Positions 11,658 through 23,791 of a stretch of 64,000 nt of DNA are shown piece after piece (the stretch's first letter is position 1; each line of letters opens with the position of its first letter). The translations under genes were made by a program, and so were the position numbers. The notes under the pieces are model-generated. The model searched no databases, was not told the origin of the DNA, and saw nothing but the letters and a program-made list of their open reading frames with translations. Origin of the DNA: Talinum fruticosum (lineage: Eukaryota > Streptophyta > Magnoliopsida > Caryophyllales > Talinaceae); NCBI GenBank assembly GCA_021018815.1, contig JAITYX010000009.1, positions 4,466,501 to 4,530,500 of the forward strand. The letters run 5' to 3'.

Positions 11658-12457
11658 GTGACCAAGCGGATGGCATTTACCCAGGAGGATTATACCTATA
11701 TGCCCTTTTGGTGGGCGGCTTGCAATGCCGTCTTCTTTTGGAGAATTATGGAGCTGAGCAACGAATGGAACATAGTCCGGACTACTTGGACTTATGGACG
11801 AAGAACTTCGTCCGAAACCTGCCCTTGGATAGCCAATGGGTAGAAATCACGGTCCGCTTACGGGCTACCATACCCTTTAGGGGTTGGTGCCCTTCTCTTA
11901 TCGAGAATTGGTCACCTTCTTATGGAACGTGGGACCATTACTCCATGAGTTTGAAGGACAAACATCGGAGGCTAGAGAGGCCACTGCGGACCATCTTGTT
12001 TAACTTCGTTAGAATGAGCCCAATAGAACTCGGGATATTAGAGGGGCAAGGCTTCATACGAAAGGCACAAGATGACTACCTTGCTCCATAGTAAGCCCTA
12101 CTTCCAAACCTATCAAAGGGTGGCAATCATGTGGGCAAAATGGGCAGACTCCATGCTAGGAGACGGGGTATACTACCCCGAGGGTTGGACAGCCACCATG
12201 AACCGAATGTGCGACTTGGTGGTGAACATGATAGGCATCGAGTGGGCTCCCCTTCAGGAGATAGGAAACCATCTAGCGCCCGTACCACCCCCGATTCTAG
12301 CAATTCTATGGGGTTGGAAGTGGTTGACCCAAGTGAAGGCGGGATGGAGACGGGAGATAGGACGGACATGGGGAGCGGGATGGAGACAGAAGATGATGAA
12401 AACTCGCTGGAAGATTCTTCGAGACGAGTGATGTATAGAAGGATTCATTGGGAATAA
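11658..12457 (+). pseudogene. Unrecognised LARD internal reading frame (possibly one frameshifted gene)
   Basis: Overlapping plus-strand open frames cover the segment: 11658-11843 (61 aa), 11708-12091 (127 aa), 12072-12431 (119 aa) and 12131-12457 (108 aa). Together they suggest a single gene of about 260 codons broken by a few frameshifts. The N-terminal half is rich in Trp and aromatics (PFWWAACNAVFFWR), the middle contains W..WADSMLGDGVYYPEGW and MCDLVVN, and the last frame ends in an acidic Asp/Glu/Ser-rich tail (METEDDENSLEDSS) closed by a stop at about 12455. None of the usual retroelement motifs is present (no CCHC, DSG, YXDD or DDE). Start and exact frame are uncertain. It could be a remnant of a gag-like protein or a captured fragment; I do not recognise it. 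Confidence 0.4.
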
Positions 12458-13538
12458 ATGGATGATGTAAATTTCCTTGTAGATATAGTGCTATGCCAAT
12501 TCGGTGACTTATTTACATACATAGAACTAGTGTAGAGTTAGGAGGATACCAACATTGCGGCTTCAGCCACATTTGGTACATAATTCATGGTAGGTTGAGG
12601 TAAGTATGTATGTACAGTTGTGTATAAGGTTGTACATAAGAATAATACATGTTGTTGATTGGAGTATTGGCATGGACATATTGTGAAAGAATGGAACCCT
12701 TCTATTAATCTTGCTCGAGGTCAAAGTAAACAGAGATGATATTATCGTCCCACTCGGAACCCTTGAGAATCGAGGAATAGAAGACCTGACCCCGGACAAG
12801 AAATGGTGGAGATAAACGGGGAACGTAGACACTTACTAGCTATTATAGGTACCATGAGTCATTTAGCGAGTCTCCTTGTCCTGAATATATAGTTGTTTGA
12901 AATCTTAACATCTCTAAATCCTAACTTGGCTTCGATATCCACATTTATCCTACTTTTGGACCCCATCTACTTCTTTTAACGACACTAACCACCCAACATG
13001 CATCTCATTCTTGTTAATCGGTAGTGAAGGTAGCTATAGGCAAACCCTTAAGTTAGCTAGCCCCAACTAGCTCAGCCAAAGAGTTTGCTAGCCATATAAG
13101 AACAAGGAACCAGGGAGTAGTGTGACAATATGTAATTGACTCACTCGATTGCATGGGCATCATTGTAGTTGGGTTATCGAATTGTGAAGCAAGAATTCTT
13201 GGATATCAAGTATACCTACGCGATATTAGGGAGCTAAGGTGTTGGTTGCATCAGCATTGGTGGAGGCATTAGGGTTCGATGTAAGATAAGTGACGGGATC
13301 ACGACCCCCAAGCCAAATTTTTCCCTTTTGAGTGCGATTTTCTCCTTGGGCCCCATAATAGAGTGAGGAGACGCATGAAAAGGTGGTAGAAAGGAGGCTG
13401 GAACTCATTGACCCGGAACAAGACTAAGTGCCTCCGTGAATCGGAGTTCGAGCTGAGTAGCACTTGTACGAGTGACCTGTAGTTATTTAAGTGTTTGTAG
13501 CCGGACACTACTCACCAAAAATTTCAAGGACGAAATTC
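12458..13538 (+). other. LARD internal region, noncoding
   Basis: About 1.1 kb with stops in all frames. No recognisable protein motif, only small chance ORFs such as 12563-12832 minus and 13226-13508 minus. Confidence 0.55.
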
Positions 13539-13556
13539 TTTTAAGGAGGGGAGAAA
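13539..13556 (+). promoter_or_regulatory. LARD polypurine tract
   Basis: Purine run TTTTAAGGAGGGGAGAAA immediately before the 3' LTR, preceded by GGACGAAATTC as in Tekay/Del-type elements. Confidence 0.88.
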
Positions 13557-16500
13557 TGTAATACCCGTGATTTTAACAAAAACAATTGTAAAGCATAGGA
13601 TTATTGAGTATTATTCCGCGAATCTAGGGGGTTGAGTGACTAATTTTAATTACAGCTAGATGTATTACATTAGTATCCTCTTGGAGGCCGTTGTCGAATA
13701 AATTAAATAAAGGAAATTGCCTCCTTTTTTATTGAGTTGAACCTTTGTGCGGTTAGACATCATCGTAAAAGATACATCAAAATAAATTAGGAGACAGAAG
13801 CGTAAGAGGACTGAAGAAGGGAAAAGCATAGACTTGTTTTACATAGAGGAAGGGATAAACAAGTCATTTAAGGGTCCATTAAAAAGGAGAGGTGATTTTT
13901 GTCGGGCGGTGGAGAGAAAAGATGCAAAAATAAAAGAAAAGGAACGGAGGGGAGGGGGACTCGGGGAAAGCAAAGAAAGAAGGAGCGAGAATAGAGGAGG
14001 AGGGAAGAGGGAGCACCGAATGGGAGAGAAGGGGAGAAAGAGAGGGAGGCAAGCGTACGAGGGCGAAGGAGACCAAGAGGGATCGACGACCACCGCAGAA
14101 CCGAAGGCGGCAGCCGGCGATGCTAGCGAAAGGAAGAGAGCGAGAGACTGAAACGAACGAGGGCGAAAGAAGGACCCGGAGCGGATACAGAGCACGCGAG
14201 AGACCGAAACCAACCCCGAAGGGTGGCAAGAACGGCGAACCGGCAAGGCGGGAGGCAAGGAAAAGAGCAAAAGCAAGCGCGGAGAGCGAGAGGAAGCAAG
14301 AACCAAGAACCCGAGGCAAAGGAGAGCAGACCCGACCAGAAATGGAGCAAGAGAGAGAGCTTGAGTGAGTGAAACCAGGGGACCAGAGGCGAGGAAAACG
14401 AGAGAAAGCAAGGGACCAAAACCGTGCAGAACGCAGAATACTCAATCCATTTCTTAAACTCGTAAAATTTGAGGTGGGTAGTCTTATGTCTGTAAACTTA
14501 TATTAATTTGGAAACCCAAATAAGTTCCGTTGAGAATATTACATGTTTATGTTATAGATTGAATTTAGTAAGTTGTTAGGGCTGAATTGGGATATGAAAG
14601 AATCTGATTGAGTTTGTTAAAGTCTTATGGGTACTATCGGGAGTTTAGTTAGTAATGATGGAGTATGTGAAATTTCAATTCTTGGGTTATGGGTGAATCG
14701 ATTAAGGTTATAGTTGAATCATTTTTTATCTCCTGAATTTACTCATCTGGAGTCCCAGTAATTAGATTGCGAACCGAAGCTTTGGGGTCAAAAGGGAAGT
14801 AAGAGTTCATCTTAACTAATGCACAATTGAGGTAGGGGAGTAGAAAGCGGTTGTCGGGGTAAATTGAGTTGGAGATGTATCCGAGTTCGTGAGATTGAAT
14901 TAAACTTGAAGGTAAACGAAGCTAGCGGAATTTCGGTGATGAAAGGTAGTCAACAGTTATATGATCGAGTATGGGCGAGCAAGAGTTGATTAATAAGGTA
15001 GAGATGTAAATGGGAATTTGAGGCAGGGAAATGAAGAGTCGAGAATGGTAAGGTTAAGTTGAGTTTAGAATATGTCTAAGCCTTGAGATTAAATCAAGTT
15101 GAATATAAGCATAGCGAGAGCAACTTAAGTGACGAAGTGAGATCAAGAGTTATATAGTTGAATATGGGTAAAAGAAGTTGAGTATCAAGTAGAGACATAA
15201 AATGAGGAATTGAAGTAAAGACAATGAATTGTGAAAAGTTGAAACATTGAATTAGGTGGTATCTACTTGTGGTTATTGTGGCTCGGAAAGGAATTAAGCT
15301 TTCTAAATTAGTCAATTGAGAAAGTTATAGTTGGAAAGGAGCTAAGAAGGACTATATGTGATTGAATCATAACTATTTGTGCAAGTGATTGTGTTAAACG
15401 ATGTTCAAAAGTAGTTTTCAAAGGAGTTATGTATTCTACGCGAATGATTCTTGAATGCAATTTCTTGAGAACTGCCTTTCAAACATGAATATGTTTTAAG
15501 GAAGCAAAACTTATTTGAGAAAGTGAATTGGATTTGAAAAAGTGAATTTATAAGGGTGACACTTGGTGTCATGCCTTCCTTGGTATTGAACCAACTTGAG
15601 AAAGTCTGTTTGAAATAGATGTGATGAATGATTATGTGCAAATTGTTTTGAATCGATCGGCTACGGATCATTTAGCATACCGAAGGCTTTGAACCGGGGA
15701 CGCCCAACTAGAAACTTCGAGGGAAGGGTTCTAACAGGGGTCCTGCAGTGGTAGGATGCCCGATCCGAGACGTCTTAGAAGATAAGTCCCGGGAGCCTTT
15801 TTGTTCGGGGTTGCGCCCTAGAAATTAAAGAAGTTCTAATTCAAAACCCCGGAAGGCCTAGAAAGTTGATTCAAATTGAAAAAGAATTGTGATGAGTGTG
15901 AAATAGCATTTCAAATGATTAAAGTGTTGTGATTCATATGTGTCAATTCATTTCAAAGGGATTTTGTTTGAAAAGTATATGGATTTGTATAATGTTACTA
16001 TGCTTTCACCGATTTCATTATTATGAGTAATATGTGTAAAGAATTTCCATTTTAAGGGTATAAGACTCCGGTGAGCCCGTGGTTTATTCCTCACTCCCAC
16101 AAATTGCCCCCTTTTCCCTCCCCAATGTTGCAGGTACATTTTCAGGAGGTATGGTTGACGCTTAGCATATTCCGGACTCTTACCGATTGCCGATTGTCGA
16201 TTGCTTGAAGTAACTCAAGTGGTTGACATGCATTTCTTAAGTTTCTAAGTATTGTACTTGTAATTTAGTTCATATAGTTTTATCCGATGCACCACTTACC
16301 ATTTAGATTGTTTTAAGTTCTATCGCATAATCGGTTGGACTCGGCGTGTAGCCGTTGAGCTGTATACTCCGAGCGTGTGGCTCGTTAAGTTGTATTATGT
16401 TTTTATGTAGGGTTATAAGGCTTTAAGCCTATGGGATAGTCCATATTACAAACAGAAATCTGCCGAAATTTTTAGGAAATCTCAATTCTTTTACAAATCC

Positions 16501-16618
16501 ACCTTTATTACCTCCAAGTTGAATTTAGAGAGCTGAAATGACACTTGATAGAGCCTTGGGAGTTCCCGTGAGGAACTCGGCGATGTAATTCTCTTAGGGG
16601 GTGTTTTGGGGTGTTACA
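13557..16618 (+). repeat. LARD 3' LTR (3062 bp)
   Basis: Intact LTR, TGTAATACCC to GGTGTTACA. It parallels the 5' LTR throughout and lacks the solo copia LTR, giving the empty-site reference. The long minus frames 13839-14445 fall in the purine-rich block and are composition artefacts. Confidence 0.93.
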
Positions 16619-19600
16619 ATCTCTCCGCTTGGTTTTTATGAAAAGAGTTTGTCAATCTGACCTCTCTTGAAATCATTCTCAAGCAAGAAACTGCTTCATC
16701 TTTCATACCAAGCTCCGGAAGCTTGTTTAAGACCATATAGAGCCTTTTGCAATTTGAAAACATGATTTGGAAATTCCGAGTTTTCAAATCTAGGGGGTTA
16801 CTTAACATAGACTTCCTCTTGAATGAAACCATTCAGAAAAGTATATTTGACATCCATTTGATACAACTTAATATTCATACTAGATCCAAATGCCAATAAG
16901 ATTCTAATGGCTTCAATCCTAGCAACTGGTTCAAAGGTTTCCCCACAATCGATCCTTTCTTCTTTATTGTAACCTTGAGCCACAAGTCTAGCCTTATTTT
17001 TTACTACCAACCCATCCTCATCCAGTTTGTTCTTAAAAACCCATTTGGTTCATATAACTAGGTGGTCGGAAGGTCGTTTGATCAAAGTCTAGACTTGGTT
17101 TCTCTCAAATTGATTAAGCTTTTCTTGCATGGCCTCTACCCATTTAGGTTCATTTAGGACCTCTAGTGCATTTTGGGTTCGAGTTAATGTTATGAATGCA
17201 ATGAATGCACATAAATTTCGCAAAGAAGAACGAGTTCTTACCCCACTCGTTGATGTTTGGCAATATGTTCTCGAGTGGGTGGCTAGAATCATATTTGAAT
17301 GCTCTACCTATTCTCTAGTTTATCGGGTTTGTAGGTTGAACTGGCTGATCTTCGGCGAGTCTGAGCTTGCTGAGTTTCCTCATTTGTTTGTCCTTCGAGC
17401 ATTCTAAGCTAGTTCGATCCGAGTCATGATGTTCCGAGTTGCCTCATTCCGAGTTGCTTTCTTTTGACTCTGTCCGTGCTCGGCTTCAGCAAGATCATCT
17501 TCATCTCGACTAAGTTTCAGATTTGAGAAAGTTGACTCACTTGTTTTTTCCTGATCAATCTCGTCAAACACAACGTGAATACTTTCTTCCACTTTGTTAG
17601 TTCTTTTATTAAAAACACGATATGCTTTCATTGTGAGATGAGTAACCCAAAAAGATACCTTCATATAACCGAGCATCAAACTTGGTCAGGTGATTCCTTA
17701 CCATTATTGTGAATAAAGCACTTACATCCAAAGGGTTTAAAGTATGCGATGTTAGGCTTCTTTCCCTTGTAAAGCTCATATGGAGTTTTCTTTAAGATGG
17801 GTCCGATGAGGCATCTATTCGAGTGTGTAGTTTGTCTGTGTTGATTACCTTAGCCTAGAAATAATAAGGTAGATCATGTTCAATCATTATTATCCTTCCT
17901 ATTTCTTCAAGAGTTCGGTTCATTCTCTCCACTACTCCATTCCGTTGAGGAGTTCTAGGTGCTGAGAAGTTGAGAGAGATACCATTCTTGTCGCGGAACT
18001 CTGCAAATTCCGAGTAGCCAAACTCCCTTCCATGGTCGATTCAATTCTTCTTATCTAAGTCCGAGACTCTCCTTGAAGTTTCCTGCATAGCTTGCTGAAC
18101 TCTTTGAAAGCTTCATTTTTGTTCTTGAGAAAACAAACCCAAGTAAATCGTGAGTAGTCATAAATAATCACAAGTACATATGGTTTACCTCCGAGACTCT
18201 TTACAAAGATTTTCACCACATAAATCCATATGCAGCAACTCAAGCACTTTGGATGTGGAAACAGTTTTGAGAGGTTTGAAAGATGATCCGACCTGTTTCC
18301 CTTTTGTGCATGCTTCACAAATTTTATCTTTCTTAAATACACGATTAGGTAAACCCCTAACTAAACCATGAGATGCAAGCTTTTTGATAGTGTGCATGCT
18401 AACATGACCTAGTCTACAATGCCATGTCCAAGAATCATCATGCAATGATGTTTTTAAACAAGATAAATTCTAACTTGGATCAGAAAGAGGAATAGTATAG
18501 GTATTACCCGATCTCTTACCCGAGAGCTTAGTCTTTTTGGTGGTTGCATCGGAAATATAGCAGTTCGTCCGAGTGAATCATACCTCTTGACCTTTGTCAC
18601 ACGAATGAGAGATGTTAAGTAGATCATACTTTAATCCCTTGATAAGATAGATTGGGTTGACCAAGTTGTCTCCTTTCCCAATCTTGCCAATTCTAAATAT
18701 CTTGCCCTTACTATCATCTAAAAAAGTGACTTTGCGTCCTTTGAAATCCTCTAACTCATAAAAGTGTCTTGAATCTCCTGACATGTGGCGTGAGCATCCA
18801 CTGTCTAAGTACTAATGACCTTTTGTCCTTTTTCCGAGTTACGTGCAAGTTAGAAAGACACTAACCCTTCTCACTTCCTCTAACGAACCCAGTAACTCCC
18901 TTTATTGTGGTCCTTTTCGAGGAAGAAGACTCTTGGGAACCCAGATTTGAATGACTTTGGGTTTGGTCTAATTCTGAGTCTTCTTTTTGAAAAATGAGTC
19001 TGTGTCTCTTTCTTTTGAAAATCTTTCCTTTTATAAAAAGGTAGAGAAGGTTTTCTCTTATGAACTGGTCTGGGCTCAATCCTTCTTTCATTTTTATGAA
19101 TAGGACCATGCTCAGCCTTCTTGAACTTCACGGTTACGGTATCCTTTTGAAAAGATTTGAGTAGGAATTAGATTCCTCCTTTTCATTAAAACCAAGTCCT
19201 TCTTTTCTGAAGGAGACACACTGAGAGCCTAAAAGCATGTCAAGGTTTTTCTAACCTTGAGTAAATTTCAAAACAAGCTCTTGAGACTCATTAAGCTTTC
19301 TTTTCGGATGCTCATTTTCTCTTCGAGTGACTCGACTGAGTCTCATTAGTTTGAGTACTAGTCTTGAGTTCTTTTAGAGTTAGTCTCAGCTTTTCCAATT
19401 CATTTTTCAAATAGTTGCTCCGGATGTAATAGACTTAAGTTGTTCTTTGAACCGAGAAGAATCAAAATTGGACTTTTCTTCTAAAAAATAAATATATTTA
19501 GCCAAATCAACTTTGGAGAACTTGATAAAGTATTCAATTACCTCCTGAGGACTTGTCTCCTCAATGTCCGAGTTGTCGAGTCCGACTCGGATTCAGCTTT

Positions 19601-20652
19601 GAGTCCGTTAGTACCATTAGACACTTCGAGTCATCGGAATCATCATCTTCTTTAGATGAATCTTCATCACTCCATGTGGCCATCATAGCCTTCTTCTTCT
19701 TTCTTTTCTTCTGTATCTTTGGACGAGTCTTTGACTATGTGATCTTTGCTGCCACATTCAAAATAGCCGAGTTCTTAGTAAAAGATAACATTGAAGGGGA
19801 AGAGTATTTACCTTTTCTGTCCTTCTTATCTTTCTTGTAGAACTCTTCCTTTGGCCTCTTCTCCCATTGCTTGTGCTTCATCATTCTTTTAAAGCCTCGG
19901 GCAATGAGTGCCATAGGATCTTCTTCCGAGTCCGAAGAACTCGGACTTTTCCTTCGTTTTTTGAGGCCTTTAGGACAATGTTCTTTTTGGTGCTAACCTT
20001 AGCATCCTCTTCTTTCGAGTGAATTTCATGGGTAAGCGACTTCCCAATCAGTTCATCTAACTTTAGTTGAGAGAGGTTCCGAGCTTCCTCGATGGCTGTC
20101 ACCTTAGGACCCCATCTTCTCTTTGGTAGACTTCTTAGAATTTTTCTACATATTTCTTCATAAGAGATCTTTCTACCCAGAGATTTGAGATTATTTCTAA
20201 TCTTAGTGAAGCATATAAACATCCGAGTGATGTTTTCTTCAGCTCCATCTTAAACAGCTCGTATTTGTGAAGATATTGACTTATCTTTGTCTGTTTCACT
20301 TAGTATGTGTTGACAAGAGTGTCCCACACATCTTTGGTCGTGTCACAGGCTGACACTCTATTGTACTCTTCCGAGCCGATAGCACACATCGGAATGTTCA
20401 TCGCTTTGAAGTTCTTTCCGAACTTCTCGACTCCTCATTAGTGTACTCGAACTTTTCCTTACGCAGAGATCTTGTACCTTCTATCTTCATTGGAATGTAG
20501 TTGTCTTCTTGGATGATGTTCCAAACATCTTCATCATTGTCCAACAGAAAGCATTCCATTAGCTTCTTCTACCGCACGAAGTTTGATCCCTTGAACTTTG
20601 GTGGTCCGGTAGATGACCTTCCTTCATCGAACTCTGTAATGTTCCGAGCCAT
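16619..20652 (-). pseudogene. gag-pol: Copia A gag and pol, first part (gag, PR, IN, RT start)
   Basis: Read on the minus strand from the ATG at 20652 (MARNITEFDEGRSSTGPPKFKG). Gag covers about 20652-19000. At about 19720-19770 the CCHC knuckle is visible as FECGSKDHIVKDS, with the first and last Cys changed to Tyr and Ser. The GAG-pre-integrase zinc region lies at 18200-18445 (WHCRLGHVSMHT...CEACTKGKQ). The integrase core follows at 17900-18180, with PYVLVII and the Glu motif RTPQRNGVVER near 17940. RT starts at about 17130 (EPKWVEAMQ) and holds QMDVK.TFLNG at about 16820-16860. It stops at the LARD and continues at 6740. Numerous stops and frameshifts exclude function. The protease active site could not be read with confidence. 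Confidence 0.9.
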
Positions 20653-20696
20653 CCGATCTTTAGAACATTGGATTGTTAGATCTTTCTTGAAAGGCT

Positions 20697-20711
20697 AGGC
20701 TCGATACCAAT
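20697..20711 (-). promoter_or_regulatory. Copia A primer binding site
   Basis: In element sense ATTGGTATCGAGCC follows the LTR end. This is the Met-tRNA type, shared with element B at 55994. Confidence 0.85.
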
Positions 20712-20988
20712 TGAAGGTTTGCTCTTGGAGAGTCTAAGTCACCCTAGAGGGGGTGAATAGGGTGATGAGGAATTTTTCACAAATTTAGAAACTTTAAGCT
20801 TGAAAAGGACAAACAACGGAATCCGAGTCTAGATTGGACTCAGAAAAGTATACACTCGTAAATACATGGAAACCCTCTTTGGGCGAGAAAACCACGGACG
20901 AGTGCTAGTCCAAGCACCAAGTCAAATCTACTATTTTGAATCCTCAAAATACAACATGACTAACACAACCAGAATTGCTCCCTTAAAC
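20712..20988 (-). repeat. Copia A 5' LTR, truncated
   Basis: Only the 277 bp of the LTR next to the PBS remain. They match 1639-1920 of the 3' LTR up to GCTCCCTTA(A/G)AC, then switch to unrelated sequence of Tat element W. About 1.2 kb of LTR is missing. Confidence 0.88.
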
Positions 20989-22600
20989 TTTGTCGTCATT
21001 CGTTGTTTTTTGTTTTGTAGACATCTTCTTTATCACTTACCCACAGCCCATGGACTTATGGATCTAAAGGAGGCACTCAAAGAAGTGGCTTGGACTCATT
21101 GATGTCTTGAATGAAGACAGACGGGTCCCACTCGACCACGAATGGGTTTAGCAAAAATAGCTAAGGTGCCACTGAAAGGATTTTTGTTATTACTTGGTTT
21201 TAGGGTAACCTTAGGTAAAGGGAGTTGATCGTTTCGAAACATGCTCTCCAGTTTGTACTTGAACGTCCGACATTTCTCGGTGTCGTGTCCTCATGCATGA
21301 TGGTATTTGTAAAATTTTCCGCGTTTCAGCTTTTATACTATTTTGTGGTTTCTAATTCCGCTCTAATGGCTGGCACTTCTATCTTTCCCTTAGCCGATGA
21401 GACAGTCAAGGGCTTGAGTATGGGTAGTATCAATAGAAGTGTAGTTAGTATACCTATTGAGGGCATTGACATCCGCACCCCTTCTAGTATTACTTGTATT
21501 AGAGGTTTTCTTATCTTTGGATTGACAATTACCTCTATACCATATCAGCATGCCAGCATCTCTAAGGGTTGAGAAGTTAATCATACATAAGAATTTAAGG
21601 TGTTGATTGTAGGCAGGTGAAGGTTCTTCAAGATGATTCCGACTTGGTCCTTCTCGGAGGGTCGATCTACCATGCGAGTAGCCTTTGCTCTCTATCCGGT
21701 GAGAAAGTCTATGAAACTCTACTTCTCACCTTGCTTGATTAATTCTAAATCTCTAAGAGTAACTCACGGATCGGTGTTATAAGAGTATTGATGTAGGAAC
21801 TCCTTACATATATCTGTCCAATTGGCAACCATGTGTGGGATCAACCGCCTTATACCACTTCATTACGTCGAGTATCGAAAGTCCATGGGAAGATGATGTG
21901 GTAAGTGTCTTCTAGAATGTTCTTAAGAGTCATTGCTCCTAAGAAGTTGCGAACATGATGATGGGGATCCTCGAAACCTTTAAACTTGATATCGGGCATG
22001 GTAAACTTCGGGGTAGTTTTCCTTTGGGGATTGAAGTGAATCCCTTGTGATCAAAATAGTGATTACTGAACATGGATGACTCCCCTAACATCTATTCTAT
22101 CTTATCTACACGTGGATAAGGCTGAGGTTTGGATTCATGCTTAGGGGATTGTTGTTTGGGACTGTTTGGAGGAGATAAACTAGGTAAAGGTGGAGGACCT
22201 ACTCTTCCTCCTCTTCTTAATCATTCTGCTTCTTCGTCTCTCTTACTATCCTCAATAGCTTTCAGGATAACCTTAATATCACTTGATATAGACGTTATCT
22301 TCTTATCCCGAGCATCTATCCTAGCGTCCACCCTGGATGGGTTCTCATTAAGCAAAGCAAGAATAGGAGGTTGTTCGGGGTTCAATCCATTGGAAGGGAA
22401 TTCTTTCTAGGTACTTGTCTTACGACAAAGAATAAATTGAACAGTGTGGTGTGCACTAAAATATGTCGCACCGGTGTAGAACGTGATGCGAGTGGGGAGA
22501 GGATGTGTCTGGAGTCCTTGTTGAGGTGTTCTAATCTTCTAGAGCTCGGATTCCGACGGTACTCAACTGCAGTATACTTCCCTATTCTACAGCCCAAAGG
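20989..22600 (-). pseudogene. gag: Tat gag (element W)
   Basis: Degenerate gag on the minus strand. Recognisable pieces in order: a proline-rich N-terminal part (about 22100-22330; GPPPLPSLSPPNSPK), PDIKFKGFEDPHHHVRNF at about 21940-22000 (the F.G..DP..H...F signature of gypsy gag), MINFSTLRDAGMLI at about 21540-21584, and a GHDTEKC segment at about 21240-21300, which resembles the H..GHDTE.C motif near the end of Tat gag proteins. Frameshifts and stops separate the pieces. The end of gag and the start of pol are lost in the junction at 20988. The plus-strand ORFs 21225-21572 and 22129-22410 are shadows. Confidence 0.75.
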
Positions 22601-23772
22601 ATGAGGTTTAGGACTATGTGAAAGAATGCCACTTTTGGGAGGAAGGGACTTAAGCGTGAGACCCGAAGAGACTAAGAATGCTCTTTATTTGGATGCACAT
22701 AAAGAATGCAATAGAAAATGAAGTGTATGTCATGACTTATGGCTTAGTTTAAGGATGATTTTTATGATTTTGTTAATGCACAATGAGAATGCATGAATGA
22801 TTGATTCTTAATGGAAGATGATTTTATCTTGGTTATCAAAATTATATTGAATATACATTCAATTGTGATTATGTTGTAAATCTTTTATTGAATCTTTGGA
22901 ATTTATCTTATTTTGATTTCTAATTTTTAAATTAAAAATTTGAGATGAATTTATTTTGGCTAAATAAAATATGAAAAATGGACTCACCTAATTTAAGATG
23001 AATTTATTTTGGCTAAATGAAAAATGCAAAATGGACGATGCGGATAAATAAGAAAAAACAATCTAAAAATCTACTCGACTAGAAGGATATAGGGAATCTT
23101 GGTAGGTCCCTTCTAGATCAACTGGCGGTGACTACCTAAATCGCTTAAAGAACATTTTAGTACGACTCGAAAGTGCAAGTAATGGACTAACCTAAAAGAA
23201 GAGGGGAATTTGACTTTTGGCTATATGCACATAATGGATTGACTCTAGGAAATTTTAAGGTATTTTATTTGTACCCATGCAAGGGCTAATCAGCACTCCT
23301 CACCTATTCCTAAAGGCTCACAAGTAGAGGATTAAATCTAAAACAACCACACTCATCCAAGCATGGAAATGAAGACAAGGTACCATCTAATAGTCAAAAC
23401 GATATATGGTGAAATAGGTTTAGACTCAGTCGGATACATTGTGACTCATAATCCGAAGATTTGGTCTTCCGTGTGGGGTACGGCAAGAAAAATGCCAAAA
23501 TCCTCGGTGCCTCTCGGTAAACCAAGAGCGTGTGCTATGAGGGAAGAGGTACCACCTTCGTTGGCAATCAAGCCTAGTTAGGCCCGCCTAGGACACGAGT
23601 AGGAGCCTCTTACCAAAAGTGTTAACAAGGGGTAAAATAAATTGTCCTTATTGTCCAACAACGATAATAAACTTGTTCAAAGGTTGCTAAAATGCGGGAT
23701 GCCTAACGCAAATACATTATTCAAACACGCTATTCAAATTTTTATGTTTGGCCCTCTTAATAAACGATTAAT
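22601..23772 (-). other. Leader between PBS and gag of Tat element W
   Basis: About 1.2 kb without a supportable gene, AT-rich around 22750-23050. Small open frames on both strands show no recognisable motif. Confidence 0.55.
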
Positions 23773-23791
23773 CTCTAGCAGAGTCGCCATC
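23773..23791 (-). promoter_or_regulatory. Primer binding site of Tat element W
   Basis: In element sense TGGCGACTCTGCTAGAG follows three bases after the LTR end. This TGGCGACTC start is usual in Tat/Ogre-type elements and distinguishes W from the Met-tRNA-primed elements here. Confidence 0.78.

Larger units (their letters stand above)
6741..16618 (+). mobile_element. Tekay-type LARD (large-LTR non-autonomous gypsy element)
   Basis: Complete element with two LTRs (6741-11370 and 13557-16618), a PBS, a 2.19-kb internal region and a PPT. It is flanked by the perfect 5-bp duplication ATCTC (6736-6740 and 16619-16623). Without the later solo LTR and its TTACA duplication it is about 8.3 kb. LTR ends are TGTAATACCC...GGGGTGTTACA, and the sequence before the 3' LTR (TTCAAGGACGAAATTC then a purine tract) is the typical terminus of Tekay/Del chromoviruses, from general knowledge. 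No gag, RT or IN is recognisable inside, so it must have been mobilised in trans. The first base of the 5' LTR is C instead of T. Confidence 0.9.
1639..20988 (-). mobile_element. Copia element A: Sirevirus-like LTR retrotransposon, nested
   Basis: Minus-strand Ty1/copia element. From its 5' side it has a truncated 5' LTR (20712-20988), a Met-tRNA-type PBS, gag-pol, an env-like gene, a PPT and a complete 3' LTR (1639-3122). The extra gene downstream of RNase H and the long gag point to the Sirevirus lineage; this is an inference. It inserted into copia D, and the five bases CGAAA before 1639 would be its target duplication, but the other flank is lost. A was later split by the LARD at 6741-16618. 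Without that insert, the remaining A sequence is about 9.5 kb. All coding parts carry disabling changes. Confidence 0.92.

Noticed and set aside
13839..14445. Minus frames of 188-190 aa
   Set aside because: Shadow of the purine-rich LTR block; the matching region of the 5' LTR breaks into different frames.
16619..20652. Copia gag-pol as a possibly active element
   Set aside because: Multiple stops, frameshifts, lost knuckle cysteines and the LARD insertion.
21225..21572. 115-aa plus frame
   Set aside because: Opposite strand of the Tat gag remnant; the minus strand carries recognisable gag motifs.
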